Origin: Qipengyuania algicida
GTDB taxonomy: Bacteria; Pseudomonadota; Alphaproteobacteria; Sphingomonadales; Sphingomonadaceae
Reading direction: 5' to 3'
Assembly: GCF_009828025.1 (NCBI RefSeq)
Contig: NZ_WTYA01000007.1
Location: 1-64,000 of the forward strand
DNA: 64,000 nt
Made by a program: the position numbers and the translations under genes. Of the stretch, positions 23,810 through 31,658 are shown piece after piece (within the stretch, counting starts at the first letter, position 1; each line of letters opens with the position of its first letter). A model generated the notes under the pieces. The model was not told where the DNA came from. It saw nothing but the letters and a program-made list of their open reading frames with translations, and did no database searches.

Positions 23810-26212
23810 TTGAATACCACCGCCACCAGTTCCGATCCATTTAGTTCTCCAGCGCCCTGCAAACATCGCGGTCGCCGGATGGCGTCACTCCTCGCAATCG
23901 TCGCTCTTGCGTGCCCAACCTCCGTGACTCTGGCGCAGGCAGCACGTGGTGATGGCAGTGAGCAATCGCCGGTCGATCTCGCCAATCCGCTGGTCGGCAC
24001 CGCCCCGCTCGATGACCCTGCCGTCATTGGCAATGCACCACCTCCGGGCGAGCCGGTCTATACCGGCCAGACATCTCCGGGGGCAACCTTGCCGCATTCG
24101 TCGGTCTCGGCCGCACCGGTGAACAACAATATCGAGCTCAGCTATCCCAACGGGGTTGCGGTTCCGTACTATTACACCAACCCCACAATGATCGGATTCA
24201 CCGGTGGGGGCGGGGCGACCTATGGCGGTAATGCCGAGCCGATTATTATGCCCGTGGTCGGCGACTGGTCCCCGGCGCCCGCCTACAAACAGTCGTGGTA
24301 CGACAAGGCGCAAGAACACACATCGCCTGGCTATTATTCGGTCTACCTCAACAGCTTTCATACTAAGGCGGAACTGACGGCGACGCGCTGGGCCAGCCTG
24401 ATGCGTTTCACCTTCCCAGCGAGCGAACGATCGCATGTTATCATCAACTTCCCTCGTCACGGTGGCTCGGTCGAGATCGTCGGGGATCGGGAAATACGCG
24501 GAGTGTCGGAACGCAGCAGGGCGACCGATGGCGCCTATTTCGTCGCCGAGTTTTCCAAGCCGTTCGAAAAGCTCGGCACGTTCCGCAAGGCGCCGGGCGA
24601 TGCCGAGGGCTGGGGTATCGGCGACAGCGATGTCGAGCCGGGGAAACGGTCAATCTCGGGCAGCTACGCCGGTAGCTACGTTACCTTCCGCACAACGGCA
24701 GGTGAGCAGGTGCTGATGAAGATCGCGCATGGCACCAGTTATGCGCAGGCCGAGCAAAGGCTGCATCAGGCCATACCGGGTTGGGATTTCGATGGCATCC
24801 ACAACGCAGCTCGCAAGAACTGGGCGGGGCTGCTCGATCGTGTCCGGGTCAAGGGTGGCACCGCCAAGCAGCGCGAGCTGTTCTATTCGACCCTCTATCA
24901 TTCTTTCGGCAGCCCCCGGCTGATAGCCGCCAAGGGCGAGAAATTTACCGACAGCAATGGCAATATCCAGGTTGCGACGCACGATCGCTACAGCCCGGTG
25001 CCGTTCTGGGATACGGGGCGCAACCAGATCGTGCTGCTCGAAATGCTCGAGCCGAAGCTGATGCAGGACGTGATGGCATCCGAGCTCGACATGGCGCGCG
25101 AAAAGGGGTTCATGAACACCTCGTTCCATGGCGACAACGCCGTGTTCATGTATCTCGGTGCGTGGGAACGCGGTATCCCATTCGATTACAAGGCCGTGTA
25201 TCCATACCTGCGCAAGAACGCGACCGATCCGGCCGGTCCCAGGCACTACCTGGCCGAGTATCAGAAGCAGGGTTGGATTTCCGACATCGTCCCCGATCAC
25301 AATCCCAGCCCGCCCTATGCGGGGGGCAAGGCGGGCGCTGCTACGACACTGGAGTATGCCTGGGACGATCACGCTATGGCCGAATATGCCAAGCGGCTAG
25401 GGTATACGGACGACTACCGCATGTTCCTCAAGCGAGCGCACAATTACGAAAACGTGTTCGACAAATCGACCGGTTTCGTTCGCGGACGTACGGCGGATGG
25501 CAAGTGGATTGCCCCGTTCGATCCGCAGGAGCCCTATTACAACTTCATGATGAAGGAGGCATCGGGTTGGTCGACGCTGTGGCTCGTGCCGCAGGATGTG
25601 CAGGGCTTGATCAACCTGCTGGGCGGGCGTGACAAGTTCAACGCCAAGCTCGATCAGTTCTTCACCACACCTTATCATCCGAAGGGCATTTGCCGCGATT
25701 GTACCGGCCTGATCGGGCAATATGTGCAGGGTAACCAGCCCGACCAGCAGGCCGCGTATTACTACGACTGGAGCGGGCAGCCCTGGAAAACACAGGCGCT
25801 GGTCCGGGAAATTCTGGCCAAAACCTATGGCAGCGACGCTTCAGGCTATGCCTATCCGGGTATGGACGATCAGGGGGCGACTTCGTCTTGGTATGCGTTG
25901 AGCGCGATGGGCTTCTACCCGGTAGATCCATCCACCGCGGATTATATCATCGGCAGTCCGGTTTTCGACGATGTTCAGATCGACATGGGCAATGGCAGGA
26001 CCCTGCGGATCGTGGCGAAGAACAACTCGCCCGACAACGCATACATCCAGTCGGCAATGCTCAACGGTAAGCCGTGGAACAAGCCGTGGTTCAGCCATCG
26101 GGATATCGCGAATGGCGGCACGTTCGTGTTCGTCATGGGACCGAAACCGAACAAGCATTGGGGCGCATCGCCCGAAGCGGCACCACCATCGATGACCGCT
26201 GCGTCCCGATAG
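23810..26212 (+). CDS. GH92 family protein with Gln at the acid position (GH92-1)
   Basis: This 800-residue glycoside hydrolase family 92 protein is predicted to be secreted (hydrophobic SLLAIVALACPTSVTLAQA). TTG 23810 is preferred as start because GGGGAGGA lies close upstream; ATG 23879, at the edge of the hydrophobic stretch, is the alternative. GH92 enzymes are calcium-dependent, inverting exo-alpha-mannosidases. The base region is present (MDDQGATSSW), but the family's GNEP acid motif reads GNQP here, with Gln643 in place of the catalytic Glu. GH92 enzymes with this change are known to act on mannosyl-phosphate diesters, where the leaving group needs no acid. It also lacks the HH/QH pair after the motif (PDQQ). 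Mannose-1-phosphodiester hydrolysis is a prediction. Confidence 0.82.
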   Translation: MNTTATSSDPFSSPAPCKHRGRRMASLLAIVALACPTSVTLAQAARGDGSEQSPVDLANPLVGTAPLDDPAVIGNAPPPGEPVYTGQTSPGATLPHSSVSAAPVNNNIELSYPNGVAVPYYYTNPTMIGFTGGGGATYGGNAEPIIMPVVGDWSPAPAYKQSWYDKAQEHTSPGYYSVYLNSFHTKAELTATRWASLMRFTFPASERSHVIINFPRHGGSVEIVGDREIRGVSERSRATDGAYFVAEFSKPFEKLGTFRKAPGDAEGWGIGDSDVEPGKRSISGSYAGSYVTFRTTAGEQVLMKIAHGTSYAQAEQRLHQAIPGWDFDGIHNAARKNWAGLLDRVRVKGGTAKQRELFYSTLYHSFGSPRLIAAKGEKFTDSNGNIQVATHDRYSPVPFWDTGRNQIVLLEMLEPKLMQDVMASELDMAREKGFMNTSFHGDNAVFMYLGAWERGIPFDYKAVYPYLRKNATDPAGPRHYLAEYQKQGWISDIVPDHNPSPPYAGGKAGAATTLEYAWDDHAMAEYAKRLGYTDDYRMFLKRAHNYENVFDKSTGFVRGRTADGKWIAPFDPQEPYYNFMMKEASGWSTLWLVPQDVQGLINLLGGRDKFNAKLDQFFTTPYHPKGICRDCTGLIGQYVQGNQPDQQAAYYYDWSGQPWKTQALVREILAKTYGSDASGYAYPGMDDQGATSSWYALSAMGFYPVDPSTADYIIGSPVFDDVQIDMGNGRTLRIVAKNNSPDNAYIQSAMLNGKPWNKPWFSHRDIANGGTFVFVMGPKPNKHWGASPEAAPPSMTAASR

Positions 26213-26258
26213 ATACGATCCGAACAGCCTCTGCATCAATTCCCGTTTGCGGAGGCAA

Positions 26259-26296
26259 GGAGCCCGGGATTTCACCCTCCCTGAGTCCCGGGCTCC
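26259..26296 (+). terminator. Strong hairpin between GH92-1 and GH2 genes
   Basis: A perfect 11-pair stem, GGAGCCCGGGA with TCCCGGGCTCC, encloses a 16-base loop about 50 bp after the GH92-1 stop and 38 bp before the GH2 start. No T-run follows, so it may be a Rho-linked terminator, a processing site or a 3'-end protecting element that sets unequal expression of the two genes. Confidence 0.5.
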
Positions 26297-26333
26297 AACT
26301 TGTGTGTGCGTGGGGGCGATTATGGAGAAAGTC

Positions 26334-28265
26334 ATGCGAGCGCTGGTTGGAATTGCTGGGTTGGTCGCGCTGCTTTCAGCGCCGGCACAAGCAAAGTCGG
26401 ACAATCCAAGGCCCGATGCTGTCTATACCAGCAACCTAATGACCAAGTGGGGGAAGGAGGTGACCCCGGAAAACGTCTGGCGCAGCTATCCTCGCCCGCA
26501 AATGGAGCGTGCTCGCTGGCAAAACCTCAACGGTTTGTGGGACTATGCGATCACCCCCAAGGCTGACGCACAACCCGCAAAAATGGAGGGGCAGATACTG
26601 GTCCCGTTCCCGGTTGAAGCGAAGCTGTCGCGTGTTGCTCGCAAACTCATGCCCGATGAGCGCCTCTGGTATCGGCGCAGCTTCACTATTCCCGCCGATT
26701 GGCGTGGGCAGCATATCCGGCTCAACTTCGGTGCGGTCGACTATCAAGCGACGATTTTGGTCAATGGCGCCGTCGTCGGTAGCCATCGGGGCGGATACGA
26801 CACTTTCGGGTTCGACATCACCGATTATCTCAAACCCGGTCGTAACCGGTTGATCGTTGAGGTGACCGACCCGAACAGCAAGGGGAACCAACCGCGCGGC
26901 AAGCAGATGCTGGATCCGTCGGGCATCTGGTACACGGCTGTCAGCGGGATCTGGCAGACGGTCTGGCTTGAACCGGTACCGGCCCAGCATATCGCAGACA
27001 TTCGCATGACGCCGGATATCGATCGCGGCGTGCTGGATGTCGATGTCGCGACCAATGGCGGGACGGACGGAACTCTGGCGGTGAGGCTCACTGCAAGCGA
27101 CAAAGGCAAAGTGATTGCCAGGGCAGTGGTGCGTGCAAATCGTCATACCGCTCTAGCCATACCGCACGCCCATTTATGGTCGCCCGAAGACCCGCATCTT
27201 TATTCGCTCAAGGCGGAACTGGTCAGGGTGACGAGCCCGTTCGCGGATGCCAAGGATCCCCAGCGCGCCGCCTATGAAGTGCGCTTTTCCAAGACCGAAG
27301 CCGACGATTATGCCGATGCCCCCATCATCGGCCAGCCGATCGACACGGTGAACAGCTATTTCGCGATGCGCAAGATATCGATCGGCCCGGGCAAGCTTCA
27401 CGCACAGCCGGTGATGCTGCTCAACAACAAGCCCTATTTCGAGAACGGTACGCTCGATCAGGGATGGTGGCCGGATGGCCTTTACACACCGCCATCGGAA
27501 GAGGCGATGAAGAGCGATATCGTCTTCCTTAAACAGGCTGGTTTCAACATGCTGAGGAAACACATCAAGATCGAGCCTGCGCGCTACTACTATGATGCCG
27601 ATCGCCTCGGAATGCTGATCTGGCAGGATATACCATCCGCTGGCAGCGCAAGCGAAGATCAGTTCGTTACCGGGACCAGCAAATCCCAGGCGGTGTTCTC
27701 GTCCGATGATATGGATGAGATCCAGAACGAAACCGCCCACATGATCGGCGATCTGGGAAATTTCCCCTCTATCGTCTTGTGGGTCATCAACAACGAGGGT
27801 TGGGGCCAGTACAACTCCGCTATGCTTGCGCAGTACGTGAAGGGCATGGATCCAAGCCGTCTTATCGATGCCGATACCGGCTGGCTGGACGTCGCGCCGG
27901 GCGTCTCCGATGTTTATGACATCCACACGTATGAGGAAGTACCCAAGACGCCAGACTTCCATGGTCGTCGCGCAATCGTTCTTGGCGAGTATGGCGGCGT
28001 GGGCTTTCCGATCCCCGGCCACTTATGGCGCGAAAAGAGTACCTGGAGCTACCAGGTGGCAAAGACACCGCAGGATTATCTGACGCGTTATCGGCGCAAG
28101 ATGGCTGAGGTCGTCCGGCAAGCCAAGGACGATGGTCTCAGCGCATCCGTCTACACTCAGACCACCGATGTGGAAGGGGAGGTCAATGGCCTCCTGACTT
28201 ACGATCGGGCAGTCGCGAAGATACCGGCGGAGGAGTTCGCCAAGGTCGCAGCGCCATTGCATTAG
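26334..28265 (+). CDS. Glycoside hydrolase family 2 enzyme, secreted
   Basis: This 643-residue GH2 protein begins with a Sec signal peptide (residues 1-20, ending APAQA). A jelly-roll sugar-binding domain (LWYRRSFTIPADWRGQ; GAVDYQATILVNG), an immunoglobulin-like domain and a TIM barrel follow. The acid/base is Glu488 in WVINNEGWGQ and the nucleophile Glu552 in VLGEYGG. ATG 26334 is chosen because GGAG lies six bases before it; ATG 26322 is possible. GH2 covers beta-galactosidase, beta-mannosidase and beta-glucuronidase. In this locus a beta-mannosidase acting on the Man-beta-GlcNAc core of N-glycans is the best guess. It is shorter than full beta-mannosidases because C-terminal domains are missing. 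Confidence 0.82.
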   Translation: MRALVGIAGLVALLSAPAQAKSDNPRPDAVYTSNLMTKWGKEVTPENVWRSYPRPQMERARWQNLNGLWDYAITPKADAQPAKMEGQILVPFPVEAKLSRVARKLMPDERLWYRRSFTIPADWRGQHIRLNFGAVDYQATILVNGAVVGSHRGGYDTFGFDITDYLKPGRNRLIVEVTDPNSKGNQPRGKQMLDPSGIWYTAVSGIWQTVWLEPVPAQHIADIRMTPDIDRGVLDVDVATNGGTDGTLAVRLTASDKGKVIARAVVRANRHTALAIPHAHLWSPEDPHLYSLKAELVRVTSPFADAKDPQRAAYEVRFSKTEADDYADAPIIGQPIDTVNSYFAMRKISIGPGKLHAQPVMLLNNKPYFENGTLDQGWWPDGLYTPPSEEAMKSDIVFLKQAGFNMLRKHIKIEPARYYYDADRLGMLIWQDIPSAGSASEDQFVTGTSKSQAVFSSDDMDEIQNETAHMIGDLGNFPSIVLWVINNEGWGQYNSAMLAQYVKGMDPSRLIDADTGWLDVAPGVSDVYDIHTYEEVPKTPDFHGRRAIVLGEYGGVGFPIPGHLWREKSTWSYQVAKTPQDYLTRYRRKMAEVVRQAKDDGLSASVYTQTTDVEGEVNGLLTYDRAVAKIPAEEFAKVAAPLH

Positions 28266-28299
28266 AATCTTTGTTCTAGCGCTGAATGTGACCTGGAAG

Positions 28300-28402
28300 A
28301 AAACTCAGAATACAAAAATATACATATGATAATAAATGATAAAAAGGCATAAACGCCTGTCGAAAAGATTTATTTGACAAATTGTTTTTTATATTCTGGA
28401 TT
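28300..28402 (+). promoter_or_regulatory. AT-rich control region before the TonB receptor gene
   Basis: This is the most AT-rich stretch of the locus. It holds two TGATAA direct repeats one helical turn apart (28327 and 28337), a small AGGC/GCCT dyad (28345-28358) and a good -35 box TTGACA at 28374, with only a weak -10 (TGGATT at 28397). It probably contains the receptor promoter and an operator, perhaps for the ROK regulator. The rest of the 220-bp gap shows nothing further. Confidence 0.4.
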
Positions 28403-28485
28403 GTCTCTCAACGGTCGATAACTGGCCGGAGCCGATGGCTGAATGGTCTCGGAAAGCAGGTAGGGGCAAGGCCCCTTGAGATGGG

Positions 28486-31400
28486 ATGAGGATTATGTGG
28501 GCAAGATTAAATCACAGGTCGAATAATGCCGGGCGCGAGCGACTGGTGCGTCATCTTATGCTGACAGCGAGTGCGATTGTGGGGCTCGCCGGAGCAGCAC
28601 ATGCGCAGGATACTGCGCAGCAGTCGACAAGCGGGCAGGATACGCAGCAGGGTTCCGCTGACGTAAATAGTTCGGGTCAGGCGGGTGCCTCGTCATCGCC
28701 TGCGAATGAGATCGTTGTTACCGGCTATCGCCAGTCGATCGAGGCCAGTCTCAACCAGAAGCGCAATGCCAATGCCTTTGTCGATGTGATCACCGCTGAG
28801 GACGTCGGCAAGTTCCCGGACAAGAATGTTGCCGACGCACTGCAACGGGTTCCGGGTGTGACCATCACGCGCAGCGGCGGTGAAGGGCAAAACGTCAGTA
28901 TCCGTGGCTTGAGCTCGGACCTCACCCTGACAGAGTTGAATGGCAATTTCCTCGCTTCGGCAACGAATGGCGATCCGTCGCGTTCGTTCAACTACCTGAT
29001 GTTGCCGGCCAATCTGATCGCCAGCGTCGAGGTGTTCAAATCTCCGGAGGCGCGTCTCGACGAGGGCGGTGTAGGCGGTGTCATTATCGCCCATACACGC
29101 AAGCCCTTCGATCTGGACCCCTGGTCCGGCAGTGTGCGTGTCGAAGGCACTTATGCTGACGTGACGAAGAAGGTCGAACCGGATGTGTCGGGGCTGCTTT
29201 CCTGGCATAATCAAGACAAGACGGTCGGCTTGCTGGTCGGCGCGACCTATCAAGTCCGCACCAATCGTTCGCTAAGTTCCAATACGGAGAGTTGGCACTG
29301 GTGGTCGGATAGCCAGACGGGCCAGCCCGCTACCGATATTAACGGCAACACTTATGCCAATGACAGTGCGATTTCCTATTGGGGGAGCGGGGAAACCACA
29401 CAGGACGGCACACATTATAGCGGCTACTGGGCTCCGCAGTCGGTCGATGAATCCATCATCGAACAAAAGCGTAAGCGGCTTGGCATCCAGGCTACATTGC
29501 AACTGCGACCGACTGATAATCTGACGCTCACTGCTAATTATTTCCGCTTCCAAGTCAATAGCGACTACGTCAATCGAGCAATCAAGGTTCCTGAATGGGG
29601 GTATGGTTCGGGCGGCAAACTGTTCGAAGGCGCCCAATTCGATCCGAGCGGCACGATCATGACCGGCGCCACTTTCCAGGTGCCACCGGAAGGTACGGGC
29701 TGTCGGCAAGTCACCGATCCAACGACAGATTACCCCTGCACTATGGAAACGCCTGCGATCCAGGATACCTACACCCTGCAGAAAACCGTTTCCAACACCT
29801 ATGATCTGCACCTCGATTGGACCCACGATCGTCTGGATGTGAAAGCTGTTGTCGGGAAAACCGAAGCGAAAGGCGGGCCTTCCTTTACCTTCTTCGTGCA
29901 GGCCAAACCGCGACTGGTGACCGGCCCCGGACCGGCGGGCAATGTGAACGGAAATTCGCTGAGCCAGTGGACCTTTACTAACCAGTCGGTCGCGATGCAG
30001 TTCTCACCCGATCTGCAAGACAATCTGATGAACGGCATTTCACAGGTCGATCTTGGTTCGACCGGATCGGGATACACCAACAGCACTGTCGGTCAGCGCT
30101 ATGCCCAGATCGACATTACCCGCCATTTCGATGGTTTCATCGACTCAATCCAGGTTGGCGGCAAGTGGCGTGATTCCTACATCAATCGCGAAACCGGCGA
30201 GTTCGACTGGTACTCGGACGCGGCCAACACGTTGCGCTATCAGGATACGCCAGGTGCGGCGGTCACCAGCCCGGATTTCTTCCTGAGCCAGCCGGTCGGC
30301 AACATTGCCGGGGGTTTCACGACCAACATCTTCCCCGGGTTCAACATGGACAATTATCTGGCCTATCTGAACCAGACGTACAATGGGCCGGTACGGGTGC
30401 CGCACCCGCAGGATTTGTATAACATCGATGAGAAGATCTGGGCGGGCTATGCTCAGTTGAATTATCACTCGAGCACCGTGCGCGGCAATCTCGGGGTCCG
30501 CGTTGTGAACACCAAGGAAAGCGGTGTTTCGACCGATGTGATCTATTACGAGAACGATTACTGCACGAATGGTCCGGGTGGTCCGTTCGATCCCAACGTG
30601 CCAGTTGGCGCAGACGGCAACTGCCTCGTGCTGCCGCAATCGCAACTCGAAGTACGCGTTTATAGCCCGCATCAGGAATCGAAACAGTACACCAACATCC
30701 TGCCAAGCTTTAACATCGCCTGGAACATCAGCGACAGACTGCTCGCACGCGGTGAAGTTTCGAAAGTCATGTCGCGCCCCGGATTTGGCGATCTGGCGGG
30801 TAATCGTAACCTGACCTTCAATTCCGATGCCTTCGTGTTCGATCGCGGGCAGTTCGGTGCGCTCCCCGGCTGGTTCGGTGGCGGCGGCAATTTCGACCTC
30901 AAGCCGTTCCTCGCATGGCAATACGACATCGGTCTGGAATGGTATTTCCACCGGGGCTCGGTGCTCGGCGCGACCCTGTTCCGCAAGGATGTGAGCGATT
31001 TCATCGTTCCGATCGTGCAGGATCTGCCCACGGTGGTGGATGGTCAGACGGTTACCGTTCAGCAGTATTCGACCTCAGCGAATGGTTCTTCTGCGGTTTC
31101 TGAAGGCGTGGAGCTTTACGCCCAGCACACTCTGGACTTCGGTTTGGGTGCTCAGGTAAATTTCACCTACAACCACACGTCCGTCGCCGACGTGTCGCTC
31201 AACGGACAGAAGATCGGTTCTTCACCGCTGGTCGGCAGTGCCAAGACTCAGCTCAATGCTTCGGTGTTCTATGAACACGGCCCTGTCTTGCTCCGGGCTT
31301 CCTACAACCGCCGTGGATCGGTGGTTGAAGGACTGCAATCGGGCCTGAATATCTATCAGGATCCGTATTCGCAGGTCGATCTCAATGCGTCCTACGACAT

Positions 31401-31548
31401 CTTCAAGAACATGCAGTTGACGGCCTCGGTCATCAATCTAACCAAGTCGGAGCAGCGCGAGCATCTTGGCAATGACACCGACCTGCGCTTCATCTCGAAC
31501 AGCTATTCGGGACGCAGGTTCTATGTCGGACTGTCGTATAAGTTCTGA
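28486..31548 (+). CDS. TonB-dependent receptor (Caulobacter/Xanthomonas type)
   Basis: This 1020-residue outer-membrane receptor has a signal peptide ending at AAHAQ (about residue 40) and a Ser/Gln-rich linker. A TonB box (EIVVTGYR) and a plug domain (VGKFPDKNVADALQRVPGVTI; VSIRGLSSDLT) follow. The 22-strand barrel ends in RRFYVGLSYKF with the C-terminal aromatic residue needed for assembly. The pattern matches the TIGR01782 subfamily, which imports oligosaccharides in proteobacteria lacking SusD. It would bring mannan or N-glycan fragments into the periplasm, where the mannosidases act. An ATG at 28495 is an alternative start. A terminator follows directly. Confidence 0.88.
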   Translation: MRIMWARLNHRSNNAGRERLVRHLMLTASAIVGLAGAAHAQDTAQQSTSGQDTQQGSADVNSSGQAGASSSPANEIVVTGYRQSIEASLNQKRNANAFVDVITAEDVGKFPDKNVADALQRVPGVTITRSGGEGQNVSIRGLSSDLTLTELNGNFLASATNGDPSRSFNYLMLPANLIASVEVFKSPEARLDEGGVGGVIIAHTRKPFDLDPWSGSVRVEGTYADVTKKVEPDVSGLLSWHNQDKTVGLLVGATYQVRTNRSLSSNTESWHWWSDSQTGQPATDINGNTYANDSAISYWGSGETTQDGTHYSGYWAPQSVDESIIEQKRKRLGIQATLQLRPTDNLTLTANYFRFQVNSDYVNRAIKVPEWGYGSGGKLFEGAQFDPSGTIMTGATFQVPPEGTGCRQVTDPTTDYPCTMETPAIQDTYTLQKTVSNTYDLHLDWTHDRLDVKAVVGKTEAKGGPSFTFFVQAKPRLVTGPGPAGNVNGNSLSQWTFTNQSVAMQFSPDLQDNLMNGISQVDLGSTGSGYTNSTVGQRYAQIDITRHFDGFIDSIQVGGKWRDSYINRETGEFDWYSDAANTLRYQDTPGAAVTSPDFFLSQPVGNIAGGFTTNIFPGFNMDNYLAYLNQTYNGPVRVPHPQDLYNIDEKIWAGYAQLNYHSSTVRGNLGVRVVNTKESGVSTDVIYYENDYCTNGPGGPFDPNVPVGADGNCLVLPQSQLEVRVYSPHQESKQYTNILPSFNIAWNISDRLLARGEVSKVMSRPGFGDLAGNRNLTFNSDAFVFDRGQFGALPGWFGGGGNFDLKPFLAWQYDIGLEWYFHRGSVLGATLFRKDVSDFIVPIVQDLPTVVDGQTVTVQQYSTSANGSSAVSEGVELYAQHTLDFGLGAQVNFTYNHTSVADVSLNGQKIGSSPLVGSAKTQLNASVFYEHGPVLLRASYNRRGSVVEGLQSGLNIYQDPYSQVDLNASYDIFKNMQLTASVINLTKSEQREHLGNDTDLRFISNSYSGRRFYVGLSYKF

Positions 31549-31575
31549 TTGAGCGATCGGAAATAACCTCCAAAC

Positions 31576-31614
31576 TGGGGCGGTATGCGCAGGCCGCTGC
31601 CGCCCCAATTTTTC
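31576..31614 (+). terminator. Rho-independent terminator after the TonB receptor gene
   Basis: An eight-pair GC stem (TGGGGCGG with CCGCCCCA) around a 16-base loop is followed by ATTTTT. It lies between the receptor and GH92-2, with only about 45 bp before the next start, so it is likely to attenuate rather than fully isolate the downstream genes. Confidence 0.75.
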
Positions 31615-31658
31615 CGGCTTTGCATTGGTCGGCTATGATTGAAGGGATCGAACAGGGG

